From an uncultured Bacilli bacterium (GTDB taxonomy: Bacteria > Bacillota_I > Bacilli_A > ML615J-28 > CAG-313), in NCBI GenBank assembly GCA_904501965.1, contig CAJGCS010000002.1:1-27007 (forward strand): 27,007 bases of DNA. Reading direction: 5' to 3'. Positions 25,654 through 27,007 of this stretch are shown piece after piece. Every line of letters begins with the position of its first letter. The first letter of the stretch is position 1. The notes beneath the pieces were generated by a model, which was given only the letters and a program-made list of their open reading frames with translations, was not told the origin of the DNA and did not search any database. The translations under genes were made by a program, and so were the position numbers.

Positions 25654-26385
25654 TTATTGTTTTTTCTTTTGTCTAAGGAAACAGAACACCGCAAGTGCCG
25701 CTATTGCTACAGTATACAGAGCTATAGGCAAAATATGTGTGCTGACAAGTCCGAAATCTCCACTTAACAATGCTTTTTCCATTTCTACTGCGTGAACGAA
25801 TGGGAGTAAGTTTGCTATTTTTTCGAAAAATTCGCCCATAAGCGTAAGATCAAACCATACACCAGAAAGCCATCCTGATAAATTGGTAAGTAATGCACCA
25901 CAGATACCCCCTACCTGTTTAACTCCAAGTACACTGCCACACAAAAGTCCAAGCGAGATATAGAAAATAGTTATTGGAATCATTCCAATAATTGCATAAA
26001 GAATATTTACGCTTAATGTAAGTCCTAAAGGAATTGCTACTAGATAGCAAATGATGGTCTGTCCGAGTGCAATCGGGATAAATGGAAGCATATATCCCAG
26101 TATAAAATCAAACCCTGTAAGAGGTGTTGTATATAGTCTTTGTAAAAATGAACTTTCTTTGTCTTTTGCAACCAAGGTTGCTGAAAACAATGTCATAAAC
26201 GATAGCCCGAATACGGTAATACCGGGAGCCAAGGCGTCTATTTCAAATAGGCTTACGGGAATATTGGCTTGAATAATACTTAAAAGTAATAATAAAATTA
26301 ATGGAAAGCCCAAGCCGAAGACAAGATTGATAGGGTCGCGTAAAATCTCTTTTGTACATCTTTTCGCAAAAGTCATTATTCTCAT
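25654..26385 (-). CDS. ABC-2 type transporter permease
   Basis: The 243-residue product has about six membrane spans (roughly 20-38, 52-72, 98-118, 126-148, 155-175 and 217-237). It has the ABC-2 export permease plan, with a basic head TFAKRCTKEILRDP and a cytoplasmic loop DKESSFLQRLYTTPL after the second span. Such permeases pair with an ATPase to export drugs, peptides or polysaccharide. Its start overlaps the upstream ATPase stop by TAATG, with GGAGGAAAT as ribosome binding site, so they form a two-gene exporter. Codon use is richer in G and C than in the rest of the window, consistent with recent acquisition. The cargo is not evident. Confidence 0.92.
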   Translation of the reverse strand: MRIMTFAKRCTKEILRDPINLVFGLGFPLILLLLLSIIQANIPVSLFEIDALAPGITVFGLSFMTLFSATLVAKDKESSFLQRLYTTPLTGFDFILGYMLPFIPIALGQTIICYLVAIPLGLTLSVNILYAIIGMIPITIFYISLGLLCGSVLGVKQVGGICGALLTNLSGWLSGVWFDLTLMGEFFEKIANLLPFVHAVEMEKALLSGDFGLVSTHILPIALYTVAIAALAVFCFLRQKKKQ

Positions 26386-27007
26386 TACATTTCCTCCTTT
26401 ACGATGGAAACAAATGCCGATTCAAAGTCGCTTGTATTCGCTTTTTCGTTAAGTTCTGCTACCGTTCCTACAGCAAGAAGTTTGCCGTTTTTCATAATAC
26501 CGATGCGGTCAGAGAGCGACTCGGCTTCCTCCATATAGTGCGTAGTTAAGATAATAGTAATTTTACCTTTGAGTGAACGTATTTTTTCCCAAAGCTCGTG
26601 TCTTGCTATAACATCAAGTCCAAGCGTAGGCTCATCTAAAAACAAAATTTTCGGTTCGCTGATTAGTGCCATTGCAATACTAACACGGCGTTGCCATCCT
26701 CCAGATAGCTTACCTGCTTTTCTGTTCATAACATCTTTCAAAGCAAATTGTTCCGACAACTCTGCGATTTTTGCAGAGGTTTTTTCTTTTGAAAATCCAT
26801 GAATACCGCAAATCAACTCTAAATTTTCTTTTACGGAAAGACCCGGTGCAATGGCGGTTTCTTGTGGAGAAACACTAATTAGACGTTTAACTTGTTTTGA
26901 TTCTTTTATAACGTCGTAACCGCCCACAAAGGCATTTCCGGCTGTTGGTTGTGTCAGGCAGGAAAGTATTTTGATTGTCGTAGTCTTTCCTGCACCATTT
27001 ACACCAA
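26385..27007 (-). CDS. ABC transporter ATP-binding protein, N-terminus cut by window edge
   Basis: The reading frame continues past the first internal ATG (26927) to the window edge and shows the Walker A GVNGAGKTT right there, so the real start lies outside the window. The visible part has about 207 residues. It has a Q-loop (VSPQETAIAPGLSV), the signature LSGGWQRR (LSGGQ with W inserted in place of Q, as in many drug-type ATPases), Walker B ILFLDEP, the D-loop GLDV and the H-loop TTHYMEEAE. It is the energy-coupling partner of the ABC-2 permease, with which it overlaps. It has the same higher G+C. Confidence 0.94.
   Translation of the reverse strand, partial: GVNGAGKTTTIKILSCLTQPTAGNAFVGGYDVIKESKQVKRLISVSPQETAIAPGLSVKENLELICGIHGFSKEKTSAKIAELSEQFALKDVMNRKAGKLSGGWQRRVSIAMALISEPKILFLDEPTLGLDVIARHELWEKIRSLKGKITIILTTHYMEEAESLSDRIGIMKNGKLLAVGTVAELNEKANTSDFESAFVSIVKEEM

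Noticed and set aside
1..27007. CRISPR arrays, tRNA or rRNA genes, insertion sequences
   Set aside because: No regularly spaced repeats, cloverleaf-type sequences, transposase frames or rRNA segments were seen.

Overview
The window is a stretch of an AT-rich (roughly 30% G+C by eye), low-GC Gram-positive genome. It reads with the standard code: TGA is used as a stop, though rarely. Gene content and order resemble Bacilli: walJ-rlmH, mnmA-recD2, comEA-comEC-holA-rpsT-gpr and pgsA-recA. A clear spore germination protease (gpr) and a tiny YjcZ-like sporulation peptide suggest a spore-forming ancestor or relative. My best guess is a lineage near Erysipelotrichia or uncultured gut Bacilli. That placement is inference; there is no rRNA gene to anchor it.

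Layout, left to right. (1) 1-4018, minus strand: two tandem, translationally coupled, exported PrsA/SurA-like proteins. One is a 1116-aa membrane-anchored protein; the other is a lipoprotein cut by the window edge. (2) 4259-4348: a 29-aa YjcZ-like hydrophobic peptide with its own terminator. (3) 4494-12125: a long plus-strand run of walJ, rlmH, a DUF3592-like membrane protein, uvrB, mnmA and recD2, tightly packed or overlapping and ended by a strong hairpin. (4) 12251-13084: a small Cys-rich membrane protein and a VanZ-family protein. (5) 13136-15783: the DNA-uptake genes comEA and comEC. comEC is broken by a single +1 frameshift at a CCC-AGG-AGG site; both halves otherwise match the family. 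(6) 15858-20129: rpsT, an acyltransferase with a C-terminal zinc ribbon, and a large lipoprotein with a GDPD domain. (7) 20169-21143: holA, inverted relative to the usual com-locus order. (8) 21257-22700: gpr and two small membrane proteins. (9) 22794-25214: pgsA, recA and upp. (10) 25215-25653: a gene-free stretch with several hairpins. (11) 25654-27007, minus strand: an ABC-2 exporter (permease plus ATPase cut by the window edge) whose G+C and codon use look higher than the rest, suggesting recent acquisition or a contig join.

Most genes are housekeeping: DNA repair and recombination (uvrB, recD2, recA, holA), rRNA and tRNA modification (rlmH, mnmA), lipid synthesis (plsC-like, pgsA) and pyrimidine salvage (upp). 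The observations most worth follow-up are the comEC frameshift, a hairpin that buries the comEA ribosome binding site, the giant tandem PrsA-like proteins, the variant GDPD lipoprotein, and the foreign-looking right end. I did not find a convincing new defence or mobile system, CRISPR array, tRNA or rRNA.
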